Below, one piece after another: positions 60,347 to 64,000 of a stretch of 64,000 bases of DNA. The position numbers and the translations under genes were made by a program. The notes under the pieces were generated by a model. It was not told the DNA's origin, searched no databases, and worked only from the letters and a program-made list of their open reading frames with translations. Source of the DNA: Acanthochlamys bracteata (taxonomy: Eukaryota > Streptophyta > Magnoliopsida > Pandanales > Velloziaceae). Each line of letters opens with the position of its first letter. The stretch's first letter is position 1. The stretch is taken from positions 514,145 to 578,144 of the forward strand of contig CM034134.1 of NCBI GenBank assembly GCA_019914995.1, written 5' to 3'.

Positions 60347-61932
60347 TTGTGTTTAGATCTCTTTCTTTTTGCTCTTCTGCTTCAATTTCAAAGAGAGACT
60401 CATCCATATATCATTCACAGTCATGCTTTCATCTCACGAGGTACGTTTCCCCAAAATCTAACCTTTTCTCTATTAATCAAACTTTCACACTGTTCTTTTT
60501 CTTTTTTATTTATTATGGTTTTGTGTTGGTGTTTTTATGGTGAATGATCTTTTGGTTGAATTTCAAGTGTTTTATGTTGTTTTTAAGGTTCTTCTGATGG
60601 TTTTGAGATTTCCGCATGGAGTATTTTGTGCTGAAATTAAATGTTTTTGCATCAAAATTTGATCGTTTTGGTTATGCTGTTCTTCATCCTTGTTCAATTT
60701 CTTCAGCTGTTTTTTGGTTGTGGGATCAAATTGGGCATATGTTAATCTGTTGAGGAATTGAAAGTTTGCAGTAAGCTTTTCTGGTTCTGTTGAATTTAAC
60801 TTTTTCATTTCTTAGAATGTGTGAGTTGCTTAGAAAGTTTCAATTTTTGTAAATTTTTTGGAATGATTGATTTTTGAAGTGTTTGGAAATTAAAGGTGAA
60901 CCTTCTTACAGATCTTTCTTCTCCCACCTTTCTCAAAGTCATAATCCTTCTGACTGAAATTTTCCCCCTGAAATTTTGATCTTCCTATTTTGAGGAATTT
61001 TCCTGCAACCTTTCTGTGTCCTTTTTGCAAACTGTTCCAATTCTGTCCTCATCCACTCTACTGCTCCTTACCAGAATCTAAAACTTGTGTAAAAAATAAA
61101 AAATAAAAACACACACACACCTTTCCTCTTTTTCATTATTCAACTCCTTTTTCTTGAAAAAAGAAATTGTTAACCTTTTTTAGCTAAAAACTTCAAGAAA
61201 TTGTTTTGATGGTAACTGCTTGATTCTTGTTCTAGTTCTTTGTTGCATAAATTTCAGAATTGTTAAATGAACTCTTATCTGAAAAGAAAGCATGGAAGCC
61301 ATGATTCCTGGCTCAGTTTTTTGTCTCTCATGCCTGCAGAATCTTTCTTCCTTGGTTTTGATAAACTTTTGCATCAAAAGATGACACCTTGATTAGTTTT
61401 TAATTAGAATGCTCAGATGCATAATGGGCATCCAAGAACTGTCTCCTTTGATGGGATTTAAAAGTCCTTGTTTTCATGTTCATGAGGAATTTAAATTTCT
61501 ATTCAATGTTAGTATCATGGGGCAAAATTTTAAAGTTCACTTTATAGAGCCTGCATTCTTGTTTGGCCTTTAAGGCTCTTCTTTTAGTGATGAGTTAAGA
61601 AACTGGCACATTCCCGAAAGAACACCAGGAACACTTGTGCTTGTTTGCTGTACAGTTCTTGTTCATGGTTGTACTTGTTTTTGTTTTTTCAATAGTTTTC
61701 AGCTATACGACTTCAATGCTTTGTAATGTCCACAGAGTTACCATTTTCTTCTCATTGCAGATGTTTTGTTGAATTCTGAGAAAATTCAAATGTGAGCTTT
61801 GGTTATGCTCCGGTAGAGTGAAATATAGGGAATAAACATTATACCATTTCTCATTCTGTTTCCCTTTTGTTTTCTTGTTTCTCCCTCAGAAGGTGTAGCT
61901 TTGATTTGGATACGGAAGGAGTAGATTATTAG
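60347..61932 (+). promoter_or_regulatory. 5' UTR and 5' UTR intron of the ELF4-like gene
   Basis: A likely UTR exon ends at about 60440 (CTCACGAG|GTACGT) and a second begins after TTTCTCCCTCAG at about 61891, giving a ~1.45-kb intron in the leader just upstream of the ATG at 61933. Two blocks of this intron (about 60448-60745 and 61177-61690) are found inverted and reordered at 18.1-18.9 kb. The splice sites are inferred from consensus only. Confidence 0.6.
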
Positions 61933-62277
61933 ATGGAGGGGGACGCATTCTCAAGCCTAGGAAATGGTACTCAGGTCGACAACAAGGTCCTCCAGACCTT
62001 TCAGAAAAGCTTTATGCAGGTTCAAACTATCTTGGATCAAAATCGGGTTCTGATCAATGAAATTAACCAGAACCACGAATCGAAGGTACCCGACAACTTG
62101 AGCCGCAATGTTGGTCTTATTCGTGAGCTCAACAACAACATCCGCCGTGTGGTTGACCTTTATGCGGACTTATCCACCTCATTCACAAAATCTATGGAGG
62201 CCTCGTCAGAGGGCGACTCAGCAGGTACTCTCGTGTCCGATGGCAAGGCTGGACAGAAAAGAATTAGGTCAGGGTGA
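61933..62277 (+). CDS. EFL: EARLY FLOWERING 4-like protein (DUF1313), 114 aa
   Basis: A single coding exon starting at the ATG of MEGDAFSSLGNGTQVDNKVL. The conserved ELF4 domain runs from about residue 18 to 92: LQTFQKSFMQVQTILDQNRV, LINEINQNHESKVPDNLSRN and VGLIRELNNNIRRVVDLYAD. ELF4 itself is a small alpha-helical protein that binds ELF3 in the evening complex with LUX and represses clock and growth genes at night. The EVEN closer match in composition (MEGD start, SSEGDSAG tail) is to the EFL2/3/4 type rather than ELF4, so the exact paralog number is left open. Length is normal. The end of the frame is IRSG and TGA. Confidence 0.95.
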   Translation: MEGDAFSSLGNGTQVDNKVLQTFQKSFMQVQTILDQNRVLINEINQNHESKVPDNLSRNVGLIRELNNNIRRVVDLYADLSTSFTKSMEASSEGDSAGTLVSDGKAGQKRIRSG

Positions 62278-64000
62278 AGCCATTAGAGGTGAATTCTTTC
62301 ACGTCGATGAAACAGAGAGGCAGCAGTGATACGTTTGTTTGATAACCTTCTAATATGTTGAAGAGACTAGCAAGGAGCTACAGAGGTAATAATAGGCGGT
62401 CTTTGTCTTGCATTTGTAACGCTTCTGTAACTGTGTCCCTTTTATTAACTTCATGTAGTACGTTCCACTGGAGCCTCATCTGCGTTAATCTTCTACCAAG
62501 ATAGTGCATAATTCTTTATATCGATCTTGATTCATAGATAGCATCTTAGAATTCATCACCTTGGCTAAAATTTTATTTTCTATCAACATGCAGAACGAGT
62601 CAAAAGATTGTTTTACTTTCAAATTTCTTTCGCAACCTTGATGAAATTTGAGTTTGCATTTCTATAGTTTTCTTTTATTGTCCATTTCAAGTTTCCACAA
62701 ATGTTTTCACATTTGACACTTTGTTCTATTCAAGGACTTTTGAAACACGGCAAAAGTAACTAGGTATCATTCATTTATTGACAGCATTTGTTTGTGCTTT
62801 TATTGATGATAACCTGAAAGTTCTTGTTGCTTTGCAACCACAACCATACCTCCAAATAATTGAGTTTTTTTCTTTCTTTGTTACGCATGATCCTATAGTT
62901 CAGGTATATTTTGAGCAAACCAAAAAATGCTACAATTTATAAGGATTTAGAGAAATTGGATCGTTCGCTGGATCTGGTTTATAATAGAACGGAATGAAAA
63001 AAACAGATTCATGCAGTCAAACTCACTCAAGTGGGGATAAATATTTTGTTTGTTGTTGTTGTTACCGCAGGATCATGATGGTTACTAGTTCCACTATTTT
63101 CTTTTTCTTGAAGTTCAATTTCTGTGCAGCCATTTATTTTAATCGTCAATAGTTAGAATTTGCATGATCTTTTCAGTGAAGTTATTATCTAGTGACAGAA
63201 TAGAACTTTGTTTGAGTTCTCATGATGCAGTCTTTATGACATCGAGAAAGTTTGTATACTACTTCTTTGTGATTCCAATTACAAGTGAAGTTTCAGATAC
63301 AAAGTGAAAGAGTTGTTCTTCAAATGCAATAGCAAAAAAAGTTGGAACTTTTGTTGTTGCTGTCGTTGTTGTTGTTCTTGTGTTGCAATGGCTGCAAGAA
63401 AGAAAGAATATAGAGGTATGTGAAGATGCCAGTAGCATCAGAGAAAGCAGGCAACTTTAGGTAGGATTTTTAGTTTGTTGTTGTTTGTTTTCTAGTTTTC
63501 TGAGCACTTCTTCAATCATGCAAAACAACCAACAAAGGCTAGTAGCAGATTCTTGAGATTGAAAAGATCATATGCACTTGTTTGTCCCTATCTTCTTGTT
63601 CCCAATCTTGAGATTAAAAAGTAAGATAAAAATGAAAGTGAAAGTGAAGATAAAGATAAAGATGATTGAAAAATAGTTATTTGATCTTGTAATATTTGAA
63701 TATATTAGTAAGATTAAAGACTTAACGTTGTTTAGATAGAATATAAAAATGAGCAAGTAATGAATATAAATTTATGATAAAAAACTCAATAACTATTTTT
63801 TAGTTATATTAATATAATAAAAAATTTATTAATATAATTTTAAATTAATTTTAGATATAACTTAACACAATTAATTAATTATATAATATAAAAAGTATGT
63901 AGTGAATATATAAATTAAAAATTCTTATAATAAAATACAAAACGTGCTAATTTTTTAAAATTTTAAAAACCTTTTAGAGTTACGAAAAAAATGAGAAGAA
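62278..64000. other. 3' flank of ELF4-like gene and intergenic
   Basis: Contains the ELF4-like 3' UTR and then T-rich, AT-rich sequence with GTT/TTG trinucleotide runs (about 63049-63066 and 63350-63375). No coding region is supported on either strand. Confidence 0.45.

Noticed and set aside
1-64000. CRISPR-like arrays, bacterial operons or organellar insertions
   Set aside because: No regularly spaced repeats, no Shine-Dalgarno-led operons and no plastid or mitochondrial genes were seen; gene structure is plant nuclear throughout.

Overview
The window is nuclear DNA of a flowering plant, most likely a eudicot. It is AT-rich, its genes have many short introns with U-rich GT-AG boundaries, and it holds a Ty1/copia retrotransposon, MITEs and a cluster of CC-NBS-LRR (NLR) resistance-gene relatives. 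The species cannot be named from the sequence. Gene models were built by hand by joining open frames at GT-AG sites; each multi-exon model reported with good confidence has a total coding length divisible by three.

Left flank (1-18 kb), ordinary single-copy genes: a germin-like cupin protein (724-1347, minus), a nine-exon O-fucosyltransferase-family type II membrane protein (4196-9307, minus, 639 aa) and a six-exon RAD7-like/RNI-like leucine-rich-repeat protein with a long acidic N-terminus (13320-17706, plus, 855 aa). The gaps are AT-rich and full of MITE-like repeats.

NLR territory (18-28 kb and 40-59.5 kb): a 960-codon CC-NBS-LRR gene on the minus strand (19016-27316) would be intact except that a 5.2-kb copia element (19680-24898, CATAT target duplication) sits inside its LRR exon. 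Further right, LRR tails and CC heads of related NLRs form two tandem units (about 40.7-47.2 kb and 47.2-55.0 kb). Each unit holds an LRR tail, a CC head lacking NB-ARC, and a short but open IST1-like (ESCRT-III regulator) gene on the opposite strand. A nearly complete NLR (56307-59456) ends the cluster; it carries an in-frame stop and a small C-terminal deletion. All full heads share an unusual hydrophobic N-terminus ahead of the coiled-coil region.

Middle (28-40 kb): two minus-strand genes conserved in appearance but of unknown function, a 191-aa possible beta-barrel protein (29303-33185) and a 224-aa probable plastid membrane protein (34148-37538), plus a possible two-exon 38-aa microprotein.

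Right end: an EARLY FLOWERING 4-like clock gene (61933-62277) with a 5' UTR intron. A rearranged inverted copy of that intron lies at the 3' end of the copia-broken NLR (about 18.1-18.9 kb), so the NLR cluster is bracketed by ELF4-like sequence on both sides. I found no rRNA, tRNA or CRISPR array. The main interest is NLR cluster evolution: duplication, fragmentation, transposon disruption and co-amplification of a membrane-trafficking gene.
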